DNA from: Accumulibacter sp.
Lineage (GTDB): Bacteria; Pseudomonadota; Gammaproteobacteria; Burkholderiales; Rhodocyclaceae
Reading direction: 5' to 3'
Length of the DNA stretch: 40,720 nt
Assembly (NCBI GenBank): GCA_031266435.1
Contig: JAISAZ010000121.1
Location: 1-40,720 of the forward strand
In this document: one piece after another, positions 33,675 to 40,720 of the stretch
How positions within the stretch are numbered: position 1 is the stretch's first letter
How the letters are laid out: each line of letters starts with the position of its first letter
Position numbers and translations under genes: made by a program
The notes under the pieces: model-generated
Databases searched by the model: none
The model's input: only the letters and a program-made list of their open reading frames with translations
Told to the model about the DNA's origin: nothing

Positions 33675-34838
33675 TCACGCATCGAGCGCGTCGAGCTTCA
33701 GAATCGTCGCGATGATCAGCTTCGCGCGCTCGAAGAGCGAATCGACGACGGCGTACTCTTCGGGCGAATGGTTTTTCCCGCCCTTGACGCCCGTCGCGCA
33801 GAGCGTCGGGACGCCCGCGAGGACGAGGTAGGCGGCGTCGGAAGAACCGCCCGACAAAACAGGCGCGGGCGTGCCGAAACCGTTTTCCTCGCTCGCCTCC
33901 TTCCAGAGCGCGAAGAGCTTCTCGACGCCCGCCGTCGTATTCATAGCCTGGAACCGGGGAGCGAAATCGACGAGTTCGGTCGTCGTGCCGTCGACATAGG
34001 TCTTTGCCAGCACGTCGTCGACCCGCGTTTTGAGCTTCGGTAAGACCGACGGGTCGACGAAGCGGACGTCGACGGCGATTTCGCAACGCCCCGGAACGGC
34101 GTTGACGACCGTCCCGCCCTCAATCGTCCCGACGTTCAAGGTCGTGCCCTCACCGCGCTGCGTCAGACTCTGCAAGTCTATGATTTTATGTGCCATTTCG
34201 AGTATCGCGCTGCGACCTCTCTCCGGGTCGCCTCCGGCGTGAGCGGCGACGCCATGCACGACGACTTTGAAATTCGCCATCCCCTTGCGGGCGACGACGA
34301 CCGAATTGTCGATGGAACCCGTTTCGCAGTTGAATGCGGCGGCGCATCCCTCGGCCTCTTTCATGAAAACGTCGGCGGCCCTGGAATTCCGATGCGCGTT
34401 TTCCTCGTCACCCGCGAAAAGCAGCTTGATCGGACGCTCGTCGTACCCCGCCACCTTCAAAGCCCGCGCGACAAAAAGCGCCGCGACGATTCCGCCCTTC
34501 ATATCCAGAACGCCGGGGCCGTAAGCGATTCCGTCGCGGACGGTGAAAGGGCGTTTTTCGACCTCGCCCGATTTGAAGACGGTGTCCATATGCCCGCTCA
34601 GCAGAACCGGCGGCTTTTCTCCGCCCGGAAAAACACCGAGCGCGATGCTTCCGGCGTTCTCGAATTCGATTTTCCGCGTCCGCGCACCCGCGTCGGCGAA
34701 GGCGCCGAGCAACTTGTCGGCGAGCGCGTTGACGCCCTCGATATTGTCGGACCCACTCTCCATGTTGACGATCTCGCGCCACAGATCGAGCATCTCGGCT
34801 CGGCACGCGTCGATGTACCGGAAGGCTCTGTTTTTCAC
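33675..34838 (-). CDS. M20-family metallopeptidase, carboxypeptidase G2-like
   Basis: A 387-residue di-zinc peptidase. The family metal ligands are visible in order: His in 'LLSGHMDTVF', the bridging Asp in 'GPGVLDMKGG', the catalytic Glu and zinc Glu in 'FAGDEENAHR', Glu in 'NCETGSID', and His near the end in 'GGKNHSPEEYAV'. The dimerisation domain lies between, from about residue 185 to 290. The GTG start at 34838 is chosen because AGGAGG lies 9 bases upstream and the protein then has the usual N-terminus; the frame is open 29 codons further. Carboxypeptidase G2 relatives release C-terminal glutamate from folates or peptides. Its convergent position next to the racemase suggests amino acid scavenging. 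Confidence 0.88.
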   Translation of the reverse strand: MKNRAFRYIDACRAEMLDLWREIVNMESGSDNIEGVNALADKLLGAFADAGARTRKIEFENAGSIALGVFPGGEKPPVLLSGHMDTVFKSGEVEKRPFTVRDGIAYGPGVLDMKGGIVAALFVARALKVAGYDERPIKLLFAGDEENAHRNSRAADVFMKEAEGCAAAFNCETGSIDNSVVVARKGMANFKVVVHGVAAHAGGDPERGRSAILEMAHKIIDLQSLTQRGEGTTLNVGTIEGGTVVNAVPGRCEIAVDVRFVDPSVLPKLKTRVDDVLAKTYVDGTTTELVDFAPRFQAMNTTAGVEKLFALWKEASEENGFGTPAPVLSGGSSDAAYLVLAGVPTLCATGVKGGKNHSPEEYAVVDSLFERAKLIIATILKLDALDA

Positions 34839-34939
34839 TGCCTGTCTCCTCCTGTTTCCAATCGGATCGGGCGGACACGCGGGCCTGACCCGCCGCCCCG
34901 CCTCGTTTTCCCGACATTCTCGCATAGGTTTGGGTGGGC

Positions 34940-35205
34940 AATGGTATAGGTTGGGGTGAGCGCAGCGAAGCCCAACATCAGGTATCAGGAATCAGATGAC
35001 AGGAATCAGATGAAAACCGATCGGTGGGTATAGGTTGGGCTGAACGAATGTGAAGCCCAACGATTCCGTATGCGCATATCATGGATTAGGAGACAGAGGA
35101 CAGGAGACAGAGAAATATGCGGCGCAAAGCGCCGGAAAATAATCTGTCTCCCGTCTCCCGTCTCCCGTCTCCTGATTCCTGATAGGGTGCCCGTGCCCCT
35201 ACGCA
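34940..35205. repeat. Cluster of dispersed hairpin repeats
   Basis: A gene-free block. It contains a GTATAGGTTGGGGTG ... AAGCCCAAC unit (34943-34976), CAGGAATCAGATG direct repeats (34985-35013), and a second GTATAGGTTGGGCTG unit (35027-35080). Inverted tracts follow: AGGAGACAGAGGACAGGAGA (35088-35107) and the CTCCCGTCTCCCGTCTCC type (35145-35173) on either side of a GGCGCAAAGCGCC hairpin. Last is a damaged copy of the palindrome (about 35184-35200). These are the same parts as near the autotransporter and trmB genes. From 35206 to 35280 no feature is seen. Confidence 0.65.
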
Positions 35206-35280
35206 GGACTTCGCTGGATACCGGGCTTTACTTCGATGCTGGACTTCAGCCCTTGACGATTCGCCGGATACACCAACGTA

Positions 35281-36027
35281 TCACTGTGGCATCAGCGCGA
35301 ACACGCCCCAGCCCAGGTATTCACGCGTGTAAGCGGCGTGGCGCACGGGTTCCGATCTCAGTTGAGATCGAACTTCTTCCACGAACTCGTCGTCGGGATT
35401 GGCTTCAAGCCATCGGCGCATGGTGAGCCATTTGGCAGCCTCGTATCTATCCCAGCCGTCTTGGTCAGCCAGAACCATTTCCACGATGTCGTAGCCAAGG
35501 CGGCCAAAAGACGCAAGAAGCTCCGGAAGCATGAGAAAGTCTGAGATCGCGTGGGCAAGACAGCCCTTGGCAACCTCTTCCGTCGGCGGTAAGCGCCGCC
35601 AGTAAGGCTCGCCGACGAGGATGATCCCTCCGGTGCGCAGGCTCCGCGCCAGAAGCTCGATCGTTCCGGCGAATCCCCCGGCGATCCAGGTGGCGCCGAC
35701 ACAGGCTGCCACACCGACCTTCTCGTCAGAGACGTAGCCCGTAGCATCGTCATGGATGAACTTGACTCGATCGGCAACGCCGAGTTCTACAGCACGGAGT
35801 TTCGCTTGCTCGGTGAACAACGGACTCATGTCGATGCCGGTGCCGATGACACCGTGATCACGTGCCCATGTGCATAGCATCTCCCCCGAACCGCTACCGA
35901 GGTCGAGCACTCGGCACCCCGATTCCAGACGCAATGCCGCGCCGAGCGTGGCGAGCTTTTCGGGTGTGATCGGGTTGTGGATGCGGTGAGCACTTTCAGT
36001 GATATTGAATATACGCGGGATGTCCAT
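35281..36027 (-). CDS. SAM-dependent methyltransferase, small-molecule type
   Basis: A 248-residue class I methyltransferase. SAM motif I is 'VLDLGSGSGEMLCTWA', the acidic loop is 'GTGIDMSPLF', motif II is 'FIHDDATGY', and the post-motif 'LRTGGIILVGEPYW' is typical of the UbiE/Methyltransf-25 type. The C-terminal 'DQDGWDRYEAAKWLTMRRWL' resembles a family seen in many environmental bacteria. Neither membrane segments nor a signal peptide is seen. It lies between repeat blocks and probably has its own promoter. The substrate is unknown. Confidence 0.82.
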   Translation of the reverse strand: MDIPRIFNITESAHRIHNPITPEKLATLGAALRLESGCRVLDLGSGSGEMLCTWARDHGVIGTGIDMSPLFTEQAKLRAVELGVADRVKFIHDDATGYVSDEKVGVAACVGATWIAGGFAGTIELLARSLRTGGIILVGEPYWRRLPPTEEVAKGCLAHAISDFLMLPELLASFGRLGYDIVEMVLADQDGWDRYEAAKWLTMRRWLEANPDDEFVEEVRSQLRSEPVRHAAYTREYLGWGVFALMPQ

Positions 36028-36072
36028 TGTGGAAGATTTCCTTGTGGGAGAAATTAATTTAGTCAGTTCGCA

Positions 36073-36187
36073 TAGCTTGGGGTGAGCGCAGCGAACCCCA
36101 ACCAGAAACGGTCAGAATAGTACCATGGATTGAAGCGGGCGTAGCACCTTGCTGTTTTGTTGGGGCTCGCTTTGCTCGCTCCAACTT
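36073..36187. repeat. Two GTTGGGG-type hairpins
   Basis: TTGGGGT (36077-36083) pairs with ACCCCAA (36095-36101) around GAGCGCAGCGA, and a second hairpin GTTGG ... CCAAC spans about 36159-36185. They resemble the unit at 34943-34976. They lie between the methyltransferase gene and the formaldehyde-activating-type gene. Confidence 0.55.
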
Positions 36188-36198
36188 GTGTGGGCTAG

Positions 36199-36606
36199 TC
36201 AGGGTGATTGCTCAAACTTGGGAATCGCCTGGTCAAAACATGTCCAATGCTGTGCCCGACTGGTCCAGATATCCAGCATTGGCTTGAAGTCAGTTTGCTT
36301 GTCCAAGGTAGAGAACCGAATGGACATGAGGTCTGGAACCACTTCTCCATGTGTGAATATTGGTGTGCCGCAAGTACTGCAGAACGAACGAGTAGTCTTG
36401 CCTCCGCTCGCTCCCGTCACGGTATAGGTGCTGGGCTCACCGGTGATTTGAGTAGATGCTACCGAAACGATAAAACCGGACGCGAACGGAGCACCACTTG
36501 AAATCTGGCAGTCCTGGCAATGGCAGTTCAGCGTCGCCACCGGGGCAGATGTGCATGTGTAGCGGATAGCGCCACAGGCGCAGCCGCCAGAAAATGGAAC
36601 CAACAT
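36199..36606 (-). CDS. GFA/CENP-V family zinc protein
   Basis: A 135-residue protein of the glutathione-dependent formaldehyde-activating (GFA) fold. Zinc cysteines are seen in 'GGCACGAIRY', 'NCHCQDCQ' and 'FCSTCGTPIF'. Members bind zinc and small thiols or aldehydes; most have no proven substrate. Its start lies 18 bases after the GTTAGAC end of an attC-like site (- strand reading), exactly where a gene begins in an integron cassette. Confidence 0.88.
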   Translation of the reverse strand: MLVPFSGGCACGAIRYTCTSAPVATLNCHCQDCQISSGAPFASGFIVSVASTQITGEPSTYTVTGASGGKTTRSFCSTCGTPIFTHGEVVPDLMSIRFSTLDKQTDFKPMLDIWTSRAQHWTCFDQAIPKFEQSP

Positions 36607-36623
36607 ATTGTAAGCCTCTTGCC

Positions 36624-36710
36624 GTCTAACGTCGAGGCATCCGACACTGCGCGGCTTTATCGCGCAGTGCCCAGCGACCGGAGGGAGCGAGGTTGAGCGC
36701 CATGTTAGAT
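36624..36710 (-). other. attC-like integron recombination site
   Basis: Read on the - strand, this 87-base stretch begins ATCTAAC (fits RYYYAAC), ends GTTAGAC (fits GTTRRRY) and can fold. The inner CACTGCGCG/CGCGCAGTG arms make a 9-base perfect stem around a 7-base loop, and the upstream CGCTCAACC and downstream GCCTCGAC are where the second pair of boxes would lie. It sits right between the stop of the upstream gene (TAA within the first box) and the start of the downstream gene, as cassette attC sites do. Confidence 0.7.
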
Positions 36711-37127
36711 ATCGTGCTCGTAATCATCGATGTAGTAAAAGTCGAGATCAAACGCCAACCCGAGCTGGGCTGCACTGCGAATTTGTTCGCGGTCGAAGTG
36801 CATGCCGTGGTCACCTGACGGGAAATAGCCTACGCACTGAAGAACGAGGTCATATTCAACCCATAATTTGCGCAGAGCTTCAGCTTTTGTGAACAATGCA
36901 AGAAACAGATGTTGGACATGCATCTCAAGCGGTTGTTTATCATCCAACCCGCTACTCAAACACCACAGCATGGATTTCCTGGGTTTGCCGTTACGAGGAT
37001 TGATATCCCCAACATTCCAAGCCTCTGATGGGGACAACCCAAGAATTTGAGTGATCTGCTCATGCGTTCCCGGCCCCGAAATGGATAGATATGCGTATTC
37101 GCGATCGGTGAGTGGTGGAGAGGTCAT
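36705..37127 (-). CDS. DUF4279-type protein in cassette-like context
   Basis: A 140-residue protein beginning 'REYAYLSISGPGTHEQITQI' and containing 'AWNVGDINPRNGK', the pattern of DUF4279 proteins, which have no known function. It is acidic and soluble, with no signal peptide. Its stop codon lies inside the first box of the attC-like site, which is typical of a gene cassette. The upstream lipoprotein gene ends 32 bases before it without an attC-like site between, so both may have arrived together. Confidence 0.72.
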   Translation of the reverse strand: MTSPPLTDREYAYLSISGPGTHEQITQILGLSPSEAWNVGDINPRNGKPRKSMLWCLSSGLDDKQPLEMHVQHLFLALFTKAEALRKLWVEYDLVLQCVGYFPSGDHGMHFDREQIRSAAQLGLAFDLDFYYIDDYEHDI

Positions 37128-37159
37128 AAATTGTCAGGCCACATTTGCATGTTTGCTTA

Positions 37160-37513
37160 TCAGCACTCAATGCCGATGAGCCATTGAGTTTTATTTGTGT
37201 TCGATTTATCTAAATCAGTTCGCCGGGAAATTGGCGTGGTGCAGCCTCTTGGTTTGATGTATTCCACGGCGATTGACGAAGCTTCATTTTTTGTAAACGG
37301 CTCATTGGAAGACTTGCGGACAAGAATGTAGTAGGGGCGTTGGAAAAGAATTATATAACTGTCGAGAACATAAGTTTCCCCTTCTTTGGTTATTTCAGCA
37401 TGATTCTCTTTGACAAGACTCAACCGGCTCGTATCAATTCTGCTTGGGTTTGATGCGCAGGCAGAAATTGTAAGGATGGCAATGGATGCTATAAGTATGT
37501 GGATTGGTTTCAT
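37160..37513 (-). CDS. Small predicted lipoprotein of unknown function
   Basis: A 117-residue protein with a lipoprotein signal, 'MKPIHILIASIAILTISAC', with Cys19 as the expected lipid-modified residue after the lipobox ISAC. The mature part has 'YVLDSYIILFQRPYYILVRK' and no family that I recognise. Its start lies about 40 bases after a lone GTTAGGC box (- strand, 37558-37552), a position like that of a cassette gene. The DNA is AT-rich compared with the core genes in the window. Confidence 0.75.
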   Translation of the reverse strand: MKPIHILIASIAILTISACASNPSRIDTSRLSLVKENHAEITKEGETYVLDSYIILFQRPYYILVRKSSNEPFTKNEASSIAVEYIKPRGCTTPISRRTDLDKSNTNKTQWLIGIEC

Positions 37514-37551
37514 GAAATTTCCTTAAAGTCATGTGTCTTGGTGCGGCTGCG

Positions 37552-37817
37552 GCCTAACACTCGGTATACACTTCGACAGATGTATTACTCCGCATTCAGC
37601 CCGCATAATTCGAGGTAAAAGAAGAAGCGAAACGGCGCAAGAGAAGAACACGAGCGGATGCGCCCGTGCGGACAAAAAGCCGCCATTCGGAATGTGATAA
37701 TTGGAGCTTGCCACAGACGGAAAATCGGAGCCAGATAACAACGGTTATACGAAGTGCAAAAGTCGGTGTCGGAGAGACGGTGAAAGGTGACGGACATGGG
37801 CGGTTGTGCGGCCTAAC
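37552..37817 (-). repeat. Non-coding cassette-like unit, copy 1
   Basis: Two GTTAGGC boxes in the same direction on the - strand (37817-37811 and 37558-37552) bound about 260 bases. The inside closely matches the stretch at about 38870-39050, including 'TGGCTCCG', 'GCTCCAATTA' and 'CACATTCCGAATGGCG'. Differences between the copies include indels that are not multiples of three, so the short open frames here are unlikely to be coding. Confidence 0.6.
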
Positions 37818-37830
37818 GCAAAATTAGTGA

Positions 37831-38754
37831 TCATTGGCTACACGGATCTGTATGAACACCGCGAGATACCCACCGCAAGCGTGCAATACAAACCAACGAA
37901 AACTTTACTTCTCCATCTGTTCGCGAGACATCGACGATTGCATAAGATTCCTTCCCCGCAGTTGACATCACCCCAACTTCATATCTGAATGGCATTGTAT
38001 CTGTGCTTCTGGTCGAGCCGTATTCTACCCAAGTGTTCTTGATTTCGCCGGCATTGCGGATGATGTCTTGATTATTCATTATATATTCGCCAATCAAGAC
38101 CTTTTCCTTGGCGGTTTCGCTCGCAACATTAGCCGGATCGACTTGGCCAGCACGACAATGCGGGTTGTTTTTCATGGAATACATCTGTTCGATTCTCGGT
38201 GCTGCTTTTCGCGCCTCGGTTTCTAGTTCCTCTTTTTCGGAAGCGATCTTGGTTTTCAGGTCGTTTAAACCCGCATAAACCTGCTCCAACTGTTTGTTGA
38301 TGGCGTCTGTTTTCGGTCTATTTCGATATGGATTTGGAGTTGCTTTATCCCATTCAAGTACGCGATCCAAGATTCGACCAAGATTTGAAACATCTTGAAA
38401 TGCGTAGTTATTGATTGGTGCGCCAGTGGTCATGCGCATGATGGATAGCAGTTGGCCTCTATCCCCTTTTTCAAATGCAAGTTGGTACTGGACGCGCAGT
38501 TGCGCTGCATAGAACCAAAAGACTGCCTCGTCCCTCTCGTCGTTTTGAAAGAGAACAAAGGCTGGGCCAAACATTTCGAGTGGTTCTTTAAGAGACTTGG
38601 GGCCGTTTAGGAGTTCTTTCGCAGCAGCCAGAGCAATGCGTGCGTCACAGGATTTCAGGCGAACTGCGACGGGTAGGTTTTCGTCTGCAGATGACGCAGA
38701 TGAAACGAGAGTAGCGAAAACAAACAATAGTGACACGAACAGGTTATGTGACAT
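37831..38754 (-). CDS. Secreted protein of unknown function with coiled-coil segment
   Basis: A 307-residue protein. The start at 38754 gives a signal peptide, 'MSHNLFVSLLFVFATLVSSA', with cleavage before the Asp-Glu; the frame is open 11 codons further. A helical, probably coiled-coil stretch lies near 'AINKQLEQVYAGLNDLKTKI' and 'ASEKEELETEARKAAPRIEQ'. Near the end, 'FRYEVGVMSTAGKESYAIVD' looks like a small beta domain. I recognise no family. It begins just after an attC-like site with a damaged second box, and a GTTAGGC box follows its stop by about 14 bases, so it sits like a cassette gene. Confidence 0.7.
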   Translation of the reverse strand: MSHNLFVSLLFVFATLVSSASSADENLPVAVRLKSCDARIALAAAKELLNGPKSLKEPLEMFGPAFVLFQNDERDEAVFWFYAAQLRVQYQLAFEKGDRGQLLSIMRMTTGAPINNYAFQDVSNLGRILDRVLEWDKATPNPYRNRPKTDAINKQLEQVYAGLNDLKTKIASEKEELETEARKAAPRIEQMYSMKNNPHCRAGQVDPANVASETAKEKVLIGEYIMNNQDIIRNAGEIKNTWVEYGSTRSTDTMPFRYEVGVMSTAGKESYAIVDVSRTDGEVKFSLVCIARLRWVSRGVHTDPCSQ

Positions 38755-38762
38755 GGTAGCTA

Positions 38763-38826
38763 GCCTCGCGTGAAAGCTCAAGGGCACGCCACCTGCGGCG
38801 CATCCCGCTGGAGCGTAATGTTAGGC
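38763..38826 (-). other. attC-like site with degenerate R' box
   Basis: Read on the - strand, this begins GCCTAAC (38826-38820), continues ATTACGCTCCAGCGGGATG, a pattern found in chromosomal-integron attC sites, contains GCGCCGC and GCTTTCACG parts, and ends GCGAGGC (38769-38763), where GTTAGGC would be expected. The next gene starts 9 bases later. It looks like an attC site whose last box has mutated. Confidence 0.55.
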
Positions 38827-39065
38827 GACGGCCTGCGATAAGGCAAGAAGGATTGAGTCCGCGAAGCGCACGTTGGAGCGAAACGGCGCAGGAGAAGAAT
38901 ACGAGCGGTTGCGCTCGCATGAACAAAACTTCGCCATTCGGAATGTGGTAATTGGAGCCTGCCACAAACGGCAAACCGGAGCCAGACAACAACGGCTGAA
39001 GTGAAGTGCAAAAAAACGGCGTTGGCAAGGTGGTAAAGGATGGCGAACATAGCCCAAGTTTAACA
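38827..39065 (-). repeat. Non-coding cassette-like unit, copy 2
   Basis: The second copy of the unit at 37552-37817. On the - strand it begins with GTTAAAC (39064-39058), which fits GTTRRRY, followed a few bases later by an ATGTTCGCCATCC stretch that matches the same place in copy 1, and it ends at the GCCTAAC of the attC-like site. From 39066 to 39280 nothing else is recognised. Confidence 0.55.
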
Positions 39066-39280
39066 CTCATAAAAAAATCGTTGTAAAAACAGTAAGTTAC
39101 AGACGTAAAAAGAGCTGTCTGGCACTACATTTGCGAGTTTTCCAGGAATCTGGAAGAGAGCGAGGGGTATGGAGAAGGGTGTGGAGAAAGGGTGTAGAAC
39201 ACAGCCGATCCATGATGGATTTACCACACCCAATTTACGTCGTACCGTTGGATGTTTTCATCCGCCGTAATGCTCCTTCT

Positions 39281-39700
39281 TTACTCCGGTTGAAAATTTT
39301 CCGACTTGAAGTTGCTGTAGTAACGCCCGGACTCCGCCGTGAAGCGCAGCACACAAAAATCTGGATCGGTAACGCCTTTAGAATAGTACATGGTGTCGCC
39401 TTCCCGCCAGATCATTTTTTTGCTGATGGTGTCTTCCGGCACTTCCATATGGCCCTTGAGCATGACACCCCGGAAAAAACGCTGATCGCAGAAGTAAATA
39501 CAGGCCTTGGGATTTTCGTGGTACTGCGCCACCCGTTTGGAGGATGTGTTGGTGGTGAAGTGGAAAACCTTGATGCCCTCGCGCTTGCGCGGGGTCAGCA
39601 TGGCCTTCATGTTAGGGAAGCCTTCGGCATCGACGGAGCCGATAAAGGCGATCTTCTGCTTGTCGATGAGCTTGCCGATGGTCTGGCTGGGGTCACGCAT
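39281..39700 (-). CDS. Pyridoxamine 5'-phosphate oxidase-like flavoprotein
   Basis: A 139-residue split-barrel protein of the PPOX/general stress protein 26 type, which binds FMN or F420. 'KIAFIGSVDAEGFPNMKAML' is the usual N-terminal strand pair, 'VFHFTTNTSSKRVAQYHENP' matches the flavin phosphate-binding region, and 'CIYFCDQRFFRGVMLKGHME' forms the core barrel. The true substrate is unknown; many relatives are general reductases. It lies 54 bases downstream of the VOC gene on the same strand and may be co-transcribed. Confidence 0.87.
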   Translation of the reverse strand: MRDPSQTIGKLIDKQKIAFIGSVDAEGFPNMKAMLTPRKREGIKVFHFTTNTSSKRVAQYHENPKACIYFCDQRFFRGVMLKGHMEVPEDTISKKMIWREGDTMYYSKGVTDPDFCVLRFTAESGRYYSNFKSENFQPE

Positions 39701-39754
39701 CTCGGATTGCTTCCTGTGGATTACAGTTTATGCTTTTTCATCAGCACTGGCTGG

Positions 39755-40195
39755 CTACTGTTTACCCCGCAGGAATGGTGTGTGGGTTACGGCCATGAGC
39801 ATACCCTCGGGGCTAAGGAAGCGCGTTACCGTCTGTCCCCAAGGTTCCTGTTGCAACCGAACCAGTAGGCGGTATCCAGCCTGTTCCAAAACGCGAGTCG
39901 CCACCTCAATGTCCGCCACGTCCACTTCCAACCATGCTTGCGGCACAGGCAGTTCTTTCGGCCATTCGTTTTTGCCGAAACAGGACAGAGCGGCCTTGTC
40001 CAGAGGCCAGAGGGCGAAGTGCTTTACCCCTTTGACTCTGGCGGTGTACAGGTAACCATCATAGCCTTCAATGGATTCCAGCGGCAACCGCAGCATGTCG
40101 CTGTAAAGGCGTTCGCTGGCCTTCTGGTTCGTCACGATAGGGCCGAAGCCCGCGATGAATAAAACGTCAATCTCTTCTGGAAACGTAGCATGCAT
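39755..40195 (-). CDS. VOC (glyoxalase/bleomycin resistance) superfamily protein
   Basis: A 146-residue protein of the vicinal oxygen chelate fold, with the paired beta-alpha-beta-beta-beta modules seen in 'ASERLYSDMLRLPLESIEGY' and 'AWLEVDVADIEVATRVLEQA', and 'SPEGMLMAVTHTPFL' at the end. Such proteins act as metal-dependent lyases or dioxygenases or bind drugs. The metal set cannot be confirmed by eye. It lies between the antitoxin gene and the PPOX gene, all on the - strand. Confidence 0.82.
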   Translation of the reverse strand: MHATFPEEIDVLFIAGFGPIVTNQKASERLYSDMLRLPLESIEGYDGYLYTARVKGVKHFALWPLDKAALSCFGKNEWPKELPVPQAWLEVDVADIEVATRVLEQAGYRLLVRLQQEPWGQTVTRFLSPEGMLMAVTHTPFLRGKQ

Positions 40196-40257
40196 GTTGT
40201 TCCCCGATTTTGTTCTGTCTTTTTCCTATCCTCGGTATGAATGAACTGGAAAAGGAA

Positions 40258-40539
40258 TCACATGTGTTCCCTGAAGTCCTTGAGCGGCACGTCGAAATCA
40301 TCCGCCATGCGGATTTTCCCCTTCAGGCAGTCATATCGCAGAGGGTGGCGCAGCGGTCGCTTTTCTCCCCGCGTGTCTGTGCGCGTCGTCAGGATAAACG
40401 GTATGTCTTGCTGGCGTACCGTCTGCCGCAGGAAGAGGTTGACCGCCGTCGTCATGTCCAGCCCGAGCGATTCGAAGATTTCTTGCGCCTGACACTTGAT
40501 TTCACTGTCTGTCCGGACGTTGATGGTAGTCGCTGCCAT
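40258..40539 (-). CDS. RelB/DinJ-family antitoxin without a partner toxin
   Basis: A 93-residue antitoxin. The N-terminal ribbon-helix-helix reads 'TTINVRTDSEIKCQAQEIFE' and continues 'SLGLDMTTAVNLFLRQTV', close to DinJ/RelB. The C-terminal 'GKIRMADDFDVPLKDFREHM' resembles the toxin-binding tail of antitoxins paired with PIN-domain or RelE-type toxins. No toxin gene follows: the next gene on the strand, 62 bases on, is the VOC protein. It therefore looks orphaned, or its partner lies outside the window. Confidence 0.82.
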   Translation of the reverse strand: MAATTINVRTDSEIKCQAQEIFESLGLDMTTAVNLFLRQTVRQQDIPFILTTRTDTRGEKRPLRHPLRYDCLKGKIRMADDFDVPLKDFREHM

Positions 40540-40618
40540 GATGGACCTCCGAGTCTTCGATCAGCACAGATTATGCAGACTTGCGCACACTGTCAAGGCG
40601 TAGTCTAGTCCAATATGA

Positions 40619-40674
40619 GGTGAGTCTGAAGGAAGAGACTGATTCCGACGTGAGGGGAGTCTGAAAGAAGAGCT
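40619..40674. repeat. Imperfect direct repeat at the right edge
   Basis: GTGAGTCTGAAGGAAGAG and GGGAGTCTGAAAGAAGAG lie about 35 bases apart. They stand just before the ribosome site of the last, partial gene and could be regulator-binding sites or the edge of a mobile element. Confidence 0.4.
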
Positions 40675-40701
40675 GTAAGGCGGGATCATTAGGAGATGAT
40701 C

Positions 40702-40720
40702 ATGACCTTGCAAGAAGAAC
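40702..40720 (+). CDS. Start of an unidentified gene cut by the window end
   Basis: AGGAG (40691-40695) is followed six bases later by an ATG that opens 'MTLQEE' and runs off the window. The ribosome site and placement suggest a real gene start. Six residues are too few to name it. Confidence 0.4.

Noticed and set aside
37529-37797. Overlapping 70-codon frames in the first cassette-like repeat
   Set aside because: The second copy at 38778-39066 shows frame-breaking indels relative to it, so neither frame is conserved.
38744-39070. Overlapping 81-108 codon frames in the second cassette-like repeat
   Set aside because: They run through the attC-like site and differ in frame from the first copy; such short proteins are commonly false calls over attC sites.
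39131-39868. A 245-codon + strand frame opposite the PPOX-type gene
   Set aside because: It is antisense to a gene with a recognisable family and has no motif of its own.

Overview
The window looks like a chromosome segment of a Gram-negative bacterium of fairly high GC, most likely a betaproteobacterium. The clues are the map-glnD pair, a Gcr/COG4389 membrane 'site-specific recombinase' (a family known mainly from Neisseria and Burkholderia relatives), a type V autotransporter and an outer-membrane lipoprotein. The genus cannot be fixed from the sequence. No rRNA, tRNA or CRISPR array was found.

Region 1 (1-17489, all on +) is a surface polysaccharide locus. It begins with the tail of an ISL3-type transposase and an AT-rich methyltransferase. 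Then come UDP-glucose dehydrogenase, a MurG-like glycosyltransferase, an unknown protein and a heparinase II/III-like lyase. In the middle (6031-10131) are four genes in the pattern of the Campylobacter jejuni O-methyl phosphoramidate (MeOPN) capsule pathway: a glutamine-kinase-like PEP-synthase-fold protein, an APS-kinase-like CDP-phosphoramidate kinase, a class I glutamine-amidotransferase-fold hydrolase and a cytidylyltransferase. The kinase is cut to about half length. The locus continues with a NodB-like deacetylase, two GT-B glycosyltransferases, a GT2-SDR fusion and an LtaS/OpgB-type phosphotransferase. Together these suggest a uronic-acid-containing polysaccharide carrying, or once carrying, a P-N linked decoration.

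Region 2 (17574-28646) is mostly housekeeping, with scattered repeats: glnD and map on -, an autotransporter preceded by a long (AC)n(TC)n tract, trmB on - whose 3' end runs into a dispersed repeat, the Gcr-type membrane protein on +, and a small membrane protein on -.

Region 3 (28833-34838) is a compact uptake and catabolism module. A nitrate/sulfonate/taurine-type ABC transporter on - faces a PLP-dependent D-cysteine desulfhydrase/L-cysteate sulfo-lyase family enzyme and an Asp/Glu racemase on +. A carboxypeptidase G2-like M20 peptidase follows on -. The likely substrates are a sulfonate or amino acid derivative.

Region 4 (34839-40720) is accessory DNA. It holds hairpin repeats and a methyltransferase, then a stretch of small - strand genes with integron attC-like recombination sites and two copies of a non-coding unit (36199-39065). 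After that come a PPOX-type flavoprotein, a VOC protein and an orphan RelB/DinJ antitoxin. No integron integrase is present, so this looks like an attC cluster lacking its integrase, or the edge of a larger array.
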